Shown in pieces: positions 10,493 to 21,177 of a stretch of 64,000 nucleotides of DNA. The stretch lies in assembly GCA_022606425.2 (NCBI GenBank), contig JAHDVF020001050.1, positions 1,204,001-1,268,000 of the forward strand, read 5' to 3'. How positions within the stretch are numbered: the stretch's first letter is position 1; each line of letters starts with the position of its first letter. This DNA is from Lepidostoma basale (lineage: Eukaryota > Arthropoda > Insecta > Trichoptera > Lepidostomatidae). The notes under the pieces are model-generated. The model had not been told where the DNA came from. It did no database searches and worked only from the letters and a program-made list of their open reading frames with translations. Position numbers and translations under genes: made by a program.

Positions 10493-10750
10493 CTAACTAA
10501 CTAACTTACCATCACGCCGTCTCCCCGGAGGGGTAGGCAGAAAGAATGGAACGCCACACTGTTCTGTCCTGACATACGTCTCTCGCTTCATCTACATTCA
10601 TACATCTTGTCATGCACGCACGTCGATTTTTCCGACTCCTCACGTGACCGACATTCAATATTTGATTGATTTGATCGTGCCACGTTTTCCTCGGCCTTCC
10701 TCTATTTCTAGCTCCGTTCACGCCGTTTACATATACCTTCTTTACCATTT
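10493..10750 (-). mobile_element. LINE-A 3' end
   Basis: The minus strand reads MVKKVYVNGVNGARNRGRPR, KTWHDQINQILNVGHVRSRK and the complete C-terminus to SILSAYPSGETA, with the TTAG tail at the + left edge. It closely matches the 14240 copy. Confidence 0.85.
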
Positions 10751-10784
10751 ATAAAAGACACATTATAAACAGAAAAGTAGATCA

Positions 10785-11105
10785 GAACACACCCACCAAG
10801 GGGCAGTGTAGTGAACAGGAGCCAGTGGCAAAATCCATGAGCAGCAACTCAGGGACGCAGAAACAGAAAACAGAACTAAAATGCTAACTATCAAGGTTTG
10901 AAAGATCTCACATCTGGGTCATATACCACCTTCTCCAACTGATATTGGAGGGGAAAATTGAGGGACGCCGAGGACCCGGAAGGAGACAAATGTCCTGGCT
11001 GCGAAACGTGAGGGAGTGGACCGGCATCCGAAGTGTGGAGGAGCTGTTCCGAGTCCAGCCAACGAAACCGCGGTCTTCCAACTCTGCGTCATCTAAAAAT
11101 AAAAA
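10785..11105 (+). mobile_element. LINE fragment (other family) with AAAAT tail
   Basis: Reads LILEGKIEGRRGPGRRQMSW and LRNVREWTGIRSVEELFR, a C-terminal block common at the end of insect LINE ORF2. It ends in repeated AAAAAT. It was inserted next to or within a degraded LINE-A. Confidence 0.65.
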
Positions 11106-11546
11106 TAAAATCACTTCAATGGATTGGACATATGGAACGAAAATTTTGAAAAAAAAAGATTAAAATGTTATATACAAGTAATGTGATTTTAAAAAGTTAA
11201 AATTGATAATTTGGCCTAAGAAATTACTATAATTACTAAAAAGCGGCCACATTTGAAGTCGGAAAAATCTATGAGCGATCAATTTACGATGTATGAATAT
11301 AGAGGAAGCTCGAGAGGTGAGTCAGGATAGAGCAGTGTGGCTGTCCATCATCTCTGCTTATCCTTCCAAGAAAACGGCGAGATGGTTAGTTTGTTAGTTA
11401 GTTTATCAAAGGCAGCTTTGACCATAATCAAAGGTAGTAAGGATATATTGCAGGGCAGGCTGGAGCAATATTAAAAACATGTTCCGAATACAAATTATGT
11501 AGTCGAGGAAGACCGAGGAAAAAATGGCATGAACAAATTTTTAAGG
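11105..11546 (+). mobile_element. Degraded LINE-A copies
   Basis: Weak matches to GHMERK, KAATFEVGK, YEYRGSSRGESG and SSLLILPRKRRDG-type sequence with a TTAG tail at about 11400, then a short CRGRPRKKWHEQI block at 11500-11545. Confidence 0.55.
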
Positions 11547-12240
11547 TGGGCTGAAAAATGTGATTGATAAAAAGTGGGACTGGTGATGAAAAGTGGGTCA
11601 CTTACGACAATGTCAAGTGACAGAGATCGTGGTCGAAAGCCAACGAAGCGGCCCAGGCTATGGCCAAGCCAGGACTGACGGCCAGGAAGGTGTTGCTGTG
11701 TGTTTGGTGGGATTGGCAGGGAATACTCTACTATGAGCTGCTCCCCTATGGCCAAACGCTTAATTATTCCCTCTACTGTGAACAAAATGACCGTTTGAAG
11801 CTGGCGATTGAACAGAAGCGGCCAGCATTGGTGAATAGGAGAGGAATCGTGTTTCACTAGGACAACTCCAGGCCGCACACAATTTTGATGACGCACCAGA
11901 AGCTCCGGGACCTCGGGTGGGAAGTTCTTATGCATCCACCCAATAGTCCAAATCTGGCACTAAGTGACTACCACCTGTTCGTATCTATGGCCAACGCGCT
12001 TGGGGGAACAAATTTGGCCTAAATAGAGGCCTGTGAATAATTGGTTGTCCGATTTTTTTGCCAATAGGGACAAGGGCTTCTGAGAAAGGGGCGTTATAAA
12101 GTTGAATTCTCATTGACAACCAGTTATTAAATAGAACGGCGCATATTTGACTTCGGATGATTGTAACACTTTTAATAAAGCATTGAAATAAAGTAAAAAA
12201 TACAAAATTACTTTTTCCCGAACCATATATATTTTGTAAT
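11547..12240 (+). pseudogene. mariner transposase, C-terminal remnant
   Basis: Pieced from several frames: GDEKWVTYDN (first catalytic Asp), KPGLTARKVLLCVWWDWQGI, LLPYGQTLN, a VFH.DN block (second Asp) and LGWEVLMHPPNSPNLALSDY (third Asp), then WL-like NRDKGF. This is the DD34D mariner catalytic domain. Stops at the K*QRSW and FH*DN positions and lack of the N-terminal half show it is dead. The family usually has about 345 residues. Confidence 0.8.
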
Positions 12241-12285
12241 AAAACTCCTAGAAGATATACGTTTTTATTCATATTAAGTGCATAG
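12225..12285 (+). mobile_element. HH1 arm remnant
   Basis: Resembles the HH1 outer arm (TAATAAAACTCCTAGAAGAT then CGTTTTTATTCATATTAA). Degraded, without a ribozyme core. Confidence 0.4.
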
Positions 12286-12815
12286 AATATCTTTGAGCTG
12301 CAAAGAATAATCCTATCTTCGATTCTCTCGATGTAAAAATGAGTCATTATAGAGTGCGTTTATATTTATTCTGATGCCTTCGCTATGTCCGCTCGAGTGA
12401 TTTCAATCCTGCCTCGCTTGTATGGACACGTAAATGGCGCGTTGGTGATTGGCAGCAGAATCCTTCTTGAAGCATTTGCAGATCAAGATGGCGGCCGGCA
12501 TCAAAATGGCGGCCGTTTCCGGTATAGTGTAGAGTGGTAAACCTCCTCGCAAGATGTCGGCGCGTCAAGCAAGGTGTGCCGAGTGTGAACCATGCGTTAC
12601 ATACAGAGCCGGTTTAAGCCAGCATGGAGCCTGTAACAAATGTTATCAAGAGGCCCTGGATTTTGCATCATAGCAAAATAAAACACAACTTTTACAAACA
12701 AACTTTCCATTCACTTAGCTCAAACACGTTTCAGTTATAATATAACCTTAATATCATATATAATATACAATTATATTTTCAAAGAATCGATAGACGATCA
12801 AAAGAAGATTCTTTC
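12286..12815. other. No gene recognised; paired AGATGGCGGCC motifs
   Basis: GC-richer than its surroundings. AAGATGGCGGCC at about 12485 and AAATGGCGGCC at about 12505 resemble binding sites of YY1/Pleiohomeotic proteins. No coding frame is supported. Confidence 0.35.
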
Positions 12816-12819
12816 TTAA

Positions 12820-13605
12820 CCCTTAACGTACCGTGTTCAAAACAAAACGCTCGCTCCCATGCGGTCAATTCAGTTTACCGCTAACTTTATCTAAATATCA
12901 AGCATATGACTCGATGAATCAAAATTTAATTTATGTCATCTTGTATGGAATTTCATTAGGAATAGATCGATATCTATAACATACATGGATTATTTGAAAA
13001 ACATATCATTATTAATTTTTTTCTGGAACCATGCGATTTCTGATATGGAATGCGTCACAGCATACGAGCAACTGGACACCAAGTATAAACTTGTCTCCGC
13101 GCCGCGGCCGGCGGGGCGAGACTTTACGAGATTTTACGTATGATAAAGGCACCTAGGCAAAATGTATAGTACGTTCAAGACAACGAGTACGTATTAATAT
13201 TTGTCCCTTTTGGTAAAGTGTTAATATTTTCACAGTTCTGATATTATTAAGTTGCGTGCTGCGTTTCCGTCCACAGTCGGTATTATTACGTACCTATGAA
13301 AAAGGCCAAACATATAATTTATAATACGTTCAAAACAGCGAGTAAGTATTTGTCACTTTTGATAAAGTTGTAAATATTAGCAAAACAAATTCTACCTTAA
13401 CACGAATGAAGGTGAGGGCAGTCTTAGAAAATATTTTTTTTTGGGATGAAGGATGTAATTTTTTGCTTTTTTTTTATTACTAAATATTGAGAACACTTCA
13501 ATGGAGGATTACAATTTTTTTTATAATATTAGGGTCCATAGGTTTTAAGAAAATCAACTTTAAATTGGCATTGGAAACTCAATTGACCACATGGCAACGC
13601 GACGG
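12820..13605. mobile_element. piggyBac-like non-autonomous element, copy 1
   Basis: A 786-bp unit flanked by TTAA on both sides (12816-12819, 13606-13609) with short inverted ends CCCTTAACG and CGACGG. A second copy of nearly identical sequence lies at 45321-46105, which fixes the boundaries. No transposase frame is present; TTAA targeting is typical of the piggyBac superfamily. Confidence 0.8.
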
Positions 13606-13775
13606 TTAAATAATGCACTTATGCTACAGTTTTTGCACTATTCAAAACGCCTCTCTAACTCAGTATTTTGATATTTCTAATTTATCGAATCTAAGTAATA
13701 AACTTATTGAAAATAATAACACTTTTATAGTTCATATAAAACACTCACGTAATCAGACCTATGCAATTTACAATA

Positions 13776-14118
13776 TGTCAAATGAAAATATAAGAAGTTA
13801 ATGCGGTGCGAATAAAAGTGTTATGAATAAAATAATGAAAGGTTTGTTAAGATGGTTTGGACACATGGAAAGAATGAGTGAAAACAGAATGGTGAAGAAG
13901 GTATGTGCAATCGACGTGAATGGAGCTTGAAATAAAGGAAGGCCGAGGAAAGCATGGCAGATCAAATCAATCAAATAATAAATGTGGGTCACGTGAGGGG
14001 TCGGAGAAATGTAAAGGAATCGAATGTAGAGGAAGCGAGAGAAAAACAGTGTAGCGGTCCACTCTTTCTGTCTACCCCTACGGGGAGACGGCGTGATGGT
14101 TAGTTAGTTAATTAGTAA
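13776..14118 (+). mobile_element. LINE-A 3' half
   Basis: Begins at SNENIRS, then KIMKGLLRWFGHMERMSENR, KGRPRKAWQ and the C-terminal end with TTAGTTAGTTAATTAG. Several deletions, including most of the RACMTRCMNVEE block. Confidence 0.75.
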
Positions 14119-14239
14119 TTACATAATCCTCTTCTCAATCCTAAGTATGCCCCCTACACCATTATACACAACTCCACCCACTTTTAGTATACTCGTATAT
14201 TATAAGTGACCACTCTGTTTTATTTTATTGTTATTAAAC

Positions 14240-14756
14240 TAAGATGGCAGTGCACAATGGTGTTCTTGTGCCGACCCTTATGTATGGAAGTGAAGCATGG
14301 AACTGGCAAAAGAAGGATGAAAGTATAATAAATGCAGTAGAAATGAGATCTCTAAGACGAATGTGTGGCAAATCTGTTTATGATAGAGTGTAAATGCAAG
14401 TATAAGAAGTGAATGTGGTGCGAATGAAAGTGTTATGAACAAAATAAGGAAAGGGTCATTAAGATGGTTTGGACACATGGAAAGAATGAGTGAAGACAGA
14501 ATGGTAAAGAAGGTATATGTAAACGGCGTGAACGGAGCTAGAAATAGAGGAAGGCCGAGGAAAACGTGGCACGATCAAATCAATCAAATATTGAATGTCG
14601 GTCACGTGAGGAGTCGGAAAATCGACGTGCGTGCATGACAAGATGTATGAATGTAGAGGAAGCGAGAGACGTATGTCAGGACAGAACAGTGTGGCGTTCC
14701 ATTCTTTCTGCCTACCCCTCCGGGGAGACGGCGTGATGGTAAGTTAGTTAGTTTTA
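14240..14756 (+). mobile_element. LINE-A C-terminal half
   Basis: Begins KMAVHNGVLVPTLMYGSEAW, continues through INAVEMRSLRRMCGKSVYDR (stop after) and KIRKGSLRWFGHMERMSEDR to the tail. It has one stop and one frameshift and is otherwise close to consensus. Confidence 0.85.
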
Positions 14757-15324
14757 GTTAAAATTGTGCACATTGATAAAAGTTAAATTATAACCGAAAG
14801 CTGTTTGCGTTAAGTGAAACAAAGTGTTGTAATATCAAAGTAATTATATTTATTCAAATATGAATCCAAAAAATAAAGTGAAGGCGAATTAAGAAGAAAC
14901 TTTCTATGATTTAATGTGAGCAAATTTAAAAAAGAACATTTAAAACCAATTCAATTTTCATAAAGACGGTTTTAAGAACCGAAAAATTTCGTGCTAACAA
15001 CTACTCGCCTATCATTTTGGCCATTCTGCTCTCCTGATACCAATATTATATTTTAAACTTTTTGTATGGAGAAATCGTGTTTTTTTTCGAATTGTTAAAA
15101 TAAAATAATTAAAAATCGAAAACTGAATGTAAATTAAGTTGATGCTATTTATTTCAATGCAGAAATTCCAAACTCAGCAGTAGAAATGTTTACTCGTAAG
15201 GAGGGGGGAGGAGGGATAGTCCAGAACAGGTTGGTAACTTGTGAATAAGATGGATGAGTTCATCGCATGTATTATATATTTTGATAAACATGATGTGTTC
15301 CTTTCCCTTATTTATACCTACAAG
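14757..15324. other. No gene recognised
   Basis: AT-rich, no ORF or window repeat recognised; a short purine-rich run lies at 15195-15220. Confidence 0.4.
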
Positions 15325-15326
15325 TA

Positions 15327-16043
15327 TAGGGTGTCTTTTTAGAGGTTTGGTTTTTAAACATTGTTTCTACAGACTGTCAATTTACAGTTGATAGTTAATT
15401 TGTAGTTGATACGTTTTGCCATTGTACCATGAATAGACTGACGTCAAAACAGTGCTTGTAAATTGTGCAAATTAATTTTGAAAATCATGGTTCGGTTCGC
15501 CAAACTTATCGTGCACTACGTCCATTTTATGGTCGATATAATCGTCCATCCGAGCAAGTTATTCGGAAGACCATGGATTTGGTCATTTTCGCACCACGTA
15601 CACTCTGGTGGATAATACGCATCCACAAAGACGACAATTGTCGAAAATTGGACTTCACGATTGAACTTCATTTGAGCTAGCCGTGGCGCTCATATGCCCG
15701 AAATCATATTTAAAAAATAATGGCATTACATTATGTATTAAATGAAGCCAATATCATAGACATTCACATTATTTTAATGTGTTTTTTTTTTCATAGTGAG
15801 ATGGAGTAGGCAGAGAAGACGATTTTGGAGGGTTCACATCGAGAGAATGGATCGAGCAAGAATTCCTAAGATCGTGATGCACTAGACTCCAGAGGGCCGT
15901 CGACCACCACAGAGATGGAGAGAAGGCTGGTCGTCTTCATCACAGGAAGAAAGTTGATATCCTGCATAAACAGATCGCAAGATCTACAATCAGAAGAAGT
16001 TTTTTTCATTTTGAATATGTATACCTCTAAAAAAAACACCCTA
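15327..16043 (+). mobile_element. Tc1/mariner-type element with DUF4817-like ORF, copy 1
   Basis: Flanked by TA, with inverted ends TAGGGTGTCTTTTTAGAGGT and its near complement. Encodes an N-terminal helix-turn-helix-like stretch, QINFENHGSVRQTYRALRPF and YGRYNRPSEQVIRKTMD, then jumps to VDNTHPQ and a terminal IICPKSYL-like segment, so the catalytic middle is missing. The 31253 copy has the same internal structure, so this is a deletion-derivative family. A LINE-E tail (15795-15999) was inserted later. Confidence 0.75.
15795..15999 (+). mobile_element. LINE-E 3' end insertion
   Basis: Reads RQRRRFWRVHIERMDRARIP and EGRRPPQRWREGWSSSSQEE and ends AGAAGAAG. It is flanked by the 10-bp direct repeat TTTTTTTCAT (left copy ends at 15794, right copy 16000-16009). 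Confidence 0.75.
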
Positions 16044-16124
16044 TATTTGTCTGCTAAGCCATAAAAATGTCAAATTTGTCGATTAATTCCAACAAACAGA
16101 AATAGTTTCCATTATGATATTCAT

Positions 16125-16495
16125 CACTATGCCGAAATGCAAGACTTTATCGTCATCATCATTAGCCGTCTGTCATCCACTGCTGAATGTAGGCCTCTCC
16201 CAAAACCCGCCACCGCCCCCTATCCATCGCCGCTCCCATCCATCCATGTCCAGAAATCATCTTCAGATCGTCGGTCCAGCGTGTAGGGGGACGTCAAATC
16301 TATGGAATCCTGTACGCGGTCTCCACTCCAGAACCCGTCTTCCCAATCGGTTGTCGGTTCTCCGACAGATATGGCCAGCCCACCGCCACTTCAGCCCACC
16401 TATCCGTAGAGCCACCTCAGTCACCTTGGTCACCTCAAGACTTCGTTCTGCTAAAATATTATAACCAAAGTATTTTATATCTTCATACCTAGGGA
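16125..16495 (-). mobile_element. LINE 3' end (CATCATCAT-tailed family)
   Basis: The minus strand reads VTKVTEVALRIGGLKWRWAG and HICRRTDNRLGRRVLEWRPR, the C-terminal domain of a LINE widespread in insects, then a GGCCTACATTCAGCAGTGGA segment and (GAT)n tail. Antisense and 5'-truncated. Confidence 0.75.
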
Positions 16496-16594
16496 TTGTA
16501 TTGCAAAAAGCCAGGAGCCATGCATTTTCTCCCCTAGACCACCACTTGATTTTATTTATTTTAGTCTTAATGTGGAGATAACGTTTTATTTCAT

Positions 16595-16735
16595 TTATGA
16601 ACGAAGATAACTTGGAACAGGTGAGTGAATTTTTGTATTTAGGTAGCATGTTCACAGCGGATGGCCGACGGATTGTGAAGTCGAAGGAAGAGCTGGTGCG
16701 GGAAACAAAGTGAATTATTAAATGCTTAAAAAACT
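16595..16735 (+). mobile_element. LINE-A internal fragment
   Basis: Reads NEDNLEQVSEFLYLGSMFTA, the post-palm region of LINE-A RT, and breaks off in degraded GAGNKVN sequence. No 3' tail. Confidence 0.65.
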
Positions 16736-16964
16736 ATATCTGAAAATATTTTTTGATGTGCGTGGGGCCTCCAGAAATGTGGAGCCCACAGCACTTGTTA
16801 CTTCTGCTATATAGCTAATCCGGCACTGGTTACAAATACGTTTGCTATTGTTCCCTTCTGACATTCACCACTGCACAAGTTAATTACGCTTGGATTTCTG
16901 TATTATGTGCAGTGCTAATTGTTGAAGCAAAAGTTTAAATTTAATCATATTTTCTTAATCTAAT

Positions 16965-17180
16965 CTTTATATATATAATTCTCCTGCACCGGCATATGTA
17001 GTTGAACTCACCCCAAACGGCTAGACCGATTTTGATGACATTTTTTGTGTCTTTGAGTGGGTATCTAGATGGTATAGATTCGTTTAGACACATCGACCCG
17101 GTTGGTGATTGTTAAAACCTTCTGGGAAGTTCATTAGTAAATGACAATTTTCTTTGCGATTTTCATAAACATGGGTCGAA
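16965..17180 (+). mobile_element. Helitron-like repeat fragment
   Basis: Starts with TATATATAATTCTCCTGCAC and continues with GGCTAGACCGATTTTGATGA and TTTGAGTGGGTATCTAGATG, sequence seen again in part at 36210. I associate this with ends of insect Helitron-like elements from memory; no CTRR 3' end is visible here. Confidence 0.4.
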
Positions 17181-17257
17181 CGAAAAATAGAAAGTTTTAC
17201 AATGATGTTGATGTATGTTTTCGATAAGTTTGATTATATAATACTTAACAAATCACA

Positions 17258-17765
17258 AAGTTATTATCATCGGCTGTCCCTCGTATCCAAGGAAGACTGT
17301 CCTTCACGGTTGTGGGTCTGCATGGGATTAAAAAGCCCGATCCTGGACCCACATATTCTGCGGCATCTGGGGCAGGGGAAGGCGCTTGTAATGGAGCCGT
17401 CACCGTCTCCCAGTGGTCTCTCCTTTCTCCTCCTCCTCATCTCTGCAACGTCGTCTCTGCGCTGTGCTTCAAAGTCTCGTGTGCCTTTATGTACTGCTGT
17501 TCTCCACCTAGGTCTGTCCTCTGCAGTCTTTTCCCAGCAATCACAGTTGATGCCAGTATTTTGTAGGTTTCCTTTAAGGGAGTCCCTAAATCGTTTCCTC
17601 TGGCCACCATGTGAGCGTTTCCCTTGGGTAAGCTGAGAGTACATAATCTTCCTTGAGAGTCTTGCCTCAGACATTCTGACGACGTGACCAGCCTAGCGAA
17701 GTTGTTTTTGAATAATGGCAGCCTCAATACTTGTCATATTGACCCCAGCAAGTATGCTGTCATTT
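17258..17765 (-). pseudogene. LINE-G ORF2 C-terminus with zinc finger
   Basis: The minus strand reads SEARLSRKIMYSQLTQGKRS, HGGQRKRFRDSLKGNLQNTG, a RWRTAVHKGTRDFEAQRRDD block and the Cys2-His-like PCPRCRRICGSRIGLFNPMQ. This C-terminal block with a C2H2 finger is found in LINE ORF2 proteins of many animals. Upstream, AGVNMTSIEAAIIQKQLR is present with an in-frame stop. Only the last about 160 residues remain. Confidence 0.8.
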
Positions 17766-17774
17766 GTCCAAAGT

Positions 17775-17834
17775 TATTATACTGCCCTGATGAAGCTTGG
17801 GTCCAAGCGAAACTAGTTGGCACCAAATATAATA
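17775..17834 (+). ncRNA. Hammerhead ribozyme candidate, family HH9
   Basis: The most complete candidate in the window. CTGATGA (17787-17793), one extra A, stem II GCTTG/CAAGC with loop GGTC, GAAA (17809-17812), C, then GTT as the cleavage triplet (17816-17818). Stem I is TGCC (17783-17786) with GGCA (17819-17822), then an internal loop and a 7-bp outer helix TATTATA/TATAATA (17775-17781, 17828-17834). Type I layout. AACTAGTT across stem III is a perfect palindrome, which suits a dimer. Confidence 0.7.
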
Positions 17835-17879
17835 CCATACCGTACCGTGGTTAAATACAAAGTTTTTTTAATTATTCTT

Positions 17880-18565
17880 TATTTTTAAAATGTCCAACTA
17901 CTATTGAAAATTCACTTGAAAATTTAATATTTTAAAACGTTTTACCTATCAAACAATTTCGCATTTAAAACATTCCAAACAGTTAAAAATCCCAATCTAG
18001 AACTACATCCCCTAAAGTTGATCCTGGAGGGGGTATCATTAAAAGTTTGCATCAAAAGCATGGCTCCGTTTATTAAGCTGGCTGTTTACGTGCTGCGGGG
18101 GAGGGGGGAAGGGCGGGACGTACCACCCCTCCTCGAAAACCGCTTTATCTGGCGATTCCGAAAGCTTAGCAAACTGTCTTAAAAATGTAATTAACCCGTG
18201 ATGAGCGGCGAGCACGTGATCGAAGGTATTGCTGATTCGGCTGCTGATTATCGCTGATGCCGGACTTTCCGAAGAAGGAGGTGTAATTTGATTTTTACTT
18301 CTGTTAAAAGAACACAAAACATCCGAACAAAAACTTGAGATTGCAAACATTTCTTCTGATCTTAACAAACATAATGTTTAACGTAAGTTTTAACGTACGT
18401 TTTAAAACGTTTGTAACGTGCGTTTTAAATATGTATGTATAAACAGTTCTCATACTTTAAAATATTAATGAATTTAATTATTTATGAATTGTATGATTAC
18501 GACTTGACTGGGTGTGGACTTGTGTGGGAAAACGGATCTACCATGTGAAGTGATTGGGCAAGTCT
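17880..18565. other. No gene recognised
   Basis: Mostly unique-looking. A short purine/GC run is at 18095-18120 and repeats of AACGTACGTTTTAAAACGTT type at 18380-18430. The 109-codon open frame on the minus strand (18039-18368) has no recognisable domain. Confidence 0.4.
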
Positions 18566-18567
18566 TT

Positions 18568-18750
18568 GACGACCTTCGTGGCAGAGTGGTTACGAGTTCT
18601 GACTTCCATGCCGAAGGTCCTGGGTTCGATTCCCGGCGATGGCAGTGTGATTGTCAGTCTTTGGTCTGGTGTAGAATTCACGTGACAATAAAATGGCAAT
18701 AGATTGGCTACCTATCACATGTCACGAGAATCAATATAATAGCTCAAAAA
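18568..18750 (+). mobile_element. tRNA-derived SINE
   Basis: A tRNA-like head, with A-box-like TGGCAGAGTGGTTACGAG and B-box GGGTTCGATTCCCGG, leads into the family body GATTGTCAG...TTTGGTCTGGTGTAGAATTC and ACGTGACAATAAAATGGC. Transcription would be by RNA polymerase III. The 3' half is truncated. Confidence 0.85.
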
Positions 18751-18751
18751 T

Positions 18752-18812
18752 AAAAATTGTATTCAGTAATTGGGTCCAAACGACCTGTTGTGTACATAAA
18801 AAAAAAATAATA
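18752..18812 (+). mobile_element. LINE-D 3' end fragment
   Basis: GTAATTGGGTCCAAACGACC followed by TGTTGTGTACA and poly(A) matches the tail of the LINE-D copy at 53865-53902. Confidence 0.5.
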
Positions 18813-18822
18813 AAAATAAAAA

Positions 18823-19312
18823 AATCAACAAGGCTGCGGATATTTCAGGATTCTTGAAGAATTCAATCTGTAAAAACCCTGACACGAAGATCAGTAGCAA
18901 AGTGAAAATTTATAAGACTTGTGTGCGACCCATCATGACATATGGGATCGAGTGCAGGGCGGACACCACAATCACAAAAAACGCGCTCAGAGTGTCAGAA
19001 TGCGCTCAGAAATATATCTGGCAAGACACTGCAAGAGAGGATATGTAATACACGGATAAGGGAGATACGCGAGGTCGAGGATGTTGTTAGGTGGGAAAGG
19101 CAAAGAAGAAGATACTGGTATGCACACGCAAGGAGAATGGATCCATCCAGACTTCCCTTCATTGTGTTACACGGCCAGCCCCAAGGTAGACGACCCTCGG
19201 GCAGACCACCAAAGAGATGGATCGACAGCTGGGAGTCGACTTCGCAGGAGGCCAATTCTTCTTAAGGCACAGGCCTCTAGGCCTACACTAAAAATAATAA
19301 TAAGAAGAAGAT
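18823..19312 (+). pseudogene. LINE-E ORF2 C-terminus
   Basis: Two frames joined by a frameshift near 18990: SSKVKIYKTCVRPIMTYGIE, then NISGKTLQERICNTRIREIR, VVRWERQRRRYWYAHARRMD and RPSGRPPKRWIDSWESTSQE. It ends AATAATAATAAGAAGAAG. The polymerase domain is missing. Confidence 0.8.
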
Positions 19313-19548
19313 GATTACGACCTTCATGGTCGAGTGGTAAATGCTTTGACTGCCACCCGAAGGTTCCAGGTTCGATTCCCGGCGATGGTGTGATTGTCAC
19401 AATGTCTTTGGTCTGGTGTATACTTCAGGTGACAATAAAATGGCGATAGATTAGTCATGAGAATCAATATGATAGCTTTACCCTTTACATTGATTTGGTT
19501 CGCGCGGTAATGATGTCAAGAGTAATTAATCAATAATATATGCTTAGT
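19313..19548 (+). mobile_element. tRNA-derived SINE
   Basis: Abuts the LINE-E tail. B-box AGGTTCGATTCCCGG, body GTCTTTGGTCTGGTGTATAC, GACAATAAAATGGCGATAGA, and distal TTTACATTGATTTGGTTCGC. Nearly full-length, with an AT-rich tail. Confidence 0.85.
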
Positions 19549-19727
19549 TTCAAAAAGACTAATATAATATTATACATGCTTGCAAACGCATCTAGACGTC
19601 ATTTCTAACATGAGAGTAACTTCAAGAATATTGTCGCATTGTAATGAAATTTTCTATGTACTCGTATATACCTACGTATATATAGTACTTTAATGTACAT
19701 ATAATACATTACGAAAATAAATTGGGT

Positions 19728-20105
19728 TGGGGCAGGCAACAAAGTGAATGGTGCTCTTAAAGTTGTCATCTCAAACAAAAACCTATTCAAAAAAGCTAAA
19801 ATGGCAGTGCACAATGGTTTTCTTGTACCGAACCTTATTTATGGAAGCGATGCAAGAAACTGGTAAAAGAATGATGAAAGTTGAATAAATTCAGTAGAAA
19901 TGAGATCTCTTAGAACAATGGGTATACTCTGTGTATGATAGAGTGTCGAATAAAAATATAATAAGTGAATGCAGTGCGAATATGGGTTATATGAATAAAA
20001 TAATGAAAGGATCATTAAGATGGTTTGGACACACGGAAAGAAAGAATGAATAAAGAATGGTGAAAAAAGTATATGTTAACGATGTGCATGGAACTATAAA
20101 TATTC
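19728..20105 (+). mobile_element. LINE-A fragment
   Basis: From GAGNKVNGALKVVISNKNLF through MYGSDARNW and KIMKGSLRWFGHTERKNE to VNDVHGT. It stops before the GRPRKTW block and has no tail. Several stops. Confidence 0.75.
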
Positions 20106-20109
20106 GAAA

Positions 20110-21040
20110 TATGATTCCCCCTCCCATAAAAGTTATTCGAAATATTGGAAAATGATTACAATACATACAATAAAAAAATTAACCAATATTAAAGTTTAAT
20201 TTGCTTTATTAGTACCTACGAGATTAGCGTGTTTTTTTGTCTTTTTAGACTATATTTTTTTATCTGTCCACGCTCTCTATTTTTTCTGGGTCTTCTACTG
20301 CCCCCCTGAAAGTCTTGAACGCCCACAAGGGGGCGTTATCGACCAATTTGAGAACCTAGGGTCTAATGTCTATTCGAAAGATTATATACGAGTACTACCA
20401 TATATGCATTTTTTTTACAAAATAACCTTAGTAATATGAATTTTCATAATACAATGTTTATCTTTAGATGTATACAGTCGAAGTCAAATTATAATAGAAG
20501 AAAACAATGTTTATGTTGCACTTTTCGTCCTTTTGACGTTCACCATGCATTTCACCATAATTTATATACCGGTGCCAACAGAAGAGCGCGGAATTCATTC
20601 GTATTTCGAATTTCGAACACAGAATATATATCACGGTGCATTGTACTGACCTGCTATAAATCAAGAAGGTCAGTCCACGTATTTCTTTACTTATATATAA
20701 CAAAGACAAAACGTTATATAGTGTGGATGAGAACAGGGCTGTCGCTTTAATAATAATAACAATAATAATAAATATTATATTATAATTATTATCATCATAA
20801 TATAACATGGAAAAAACGTACGGCATCAAGAAAGATTATAGATTTTAGTATTTTGAAAATAAGAGAGCGAGAGAGGAATACTTTCATTCTCTGTGAAAGT
20901 ACTTCGAAATGCACATGATGCGCATGCCCGAAAACGTTTCTGGATTATTTAAAAAATTGTCCTGATTATTGTTTTATGACAAAAGTGTAGAAAACAAAAG
21001 TATAACTATTTGGTTTTCTTAATTTACCAGAGACTTTTGG
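20110..21040. other. No gene recognised
   Basis: AT-rich; an (AAT)-rich microsatellite at about 20745-20800 and a GCACATGATGCGCATGC segment at about 20912. Open frames on both strands at 20436-20829 overlap each other and carry no motif. Confidence 0.4.
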
Positions 21041-21044
21041 TGTG

Positions 21045-21085
21045 GCAGTCAAACCACTTACCACTCGTCACGAAGGTCGTTGATG
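21045..21085 (-). mobile_element. SINE head remnant
   Basis: AACCACTTACCACTCGTCAC then GAAGGTCGT is the reverse complement of the tRNA-like SINE start. The rest of the SINE is missing. Confidence 0.45.
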
Positions 21086-21177
21086 GTTTTGATATCGTCT
21101 CGTAAAAAATAAAAAGCGGAGAAAAGCAGTTCACAATTATTAATTTTAAAAAAATATGCTGAAAAAGTTTATCATCA

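Noticed and set aside
18568..18640. Possible tRNA gene (B-box GGTTCGATTCC)
   Set aside because: The acceptor and anticodon arms do not fold and the same head occurs in other copies with a shared non-tRNA body, so it is a SINE.
20436..20829. Overlapping frames on both strands
   Set aside because: Mutually overlapping, no motifs, and AT-rich microsatellite at the end.
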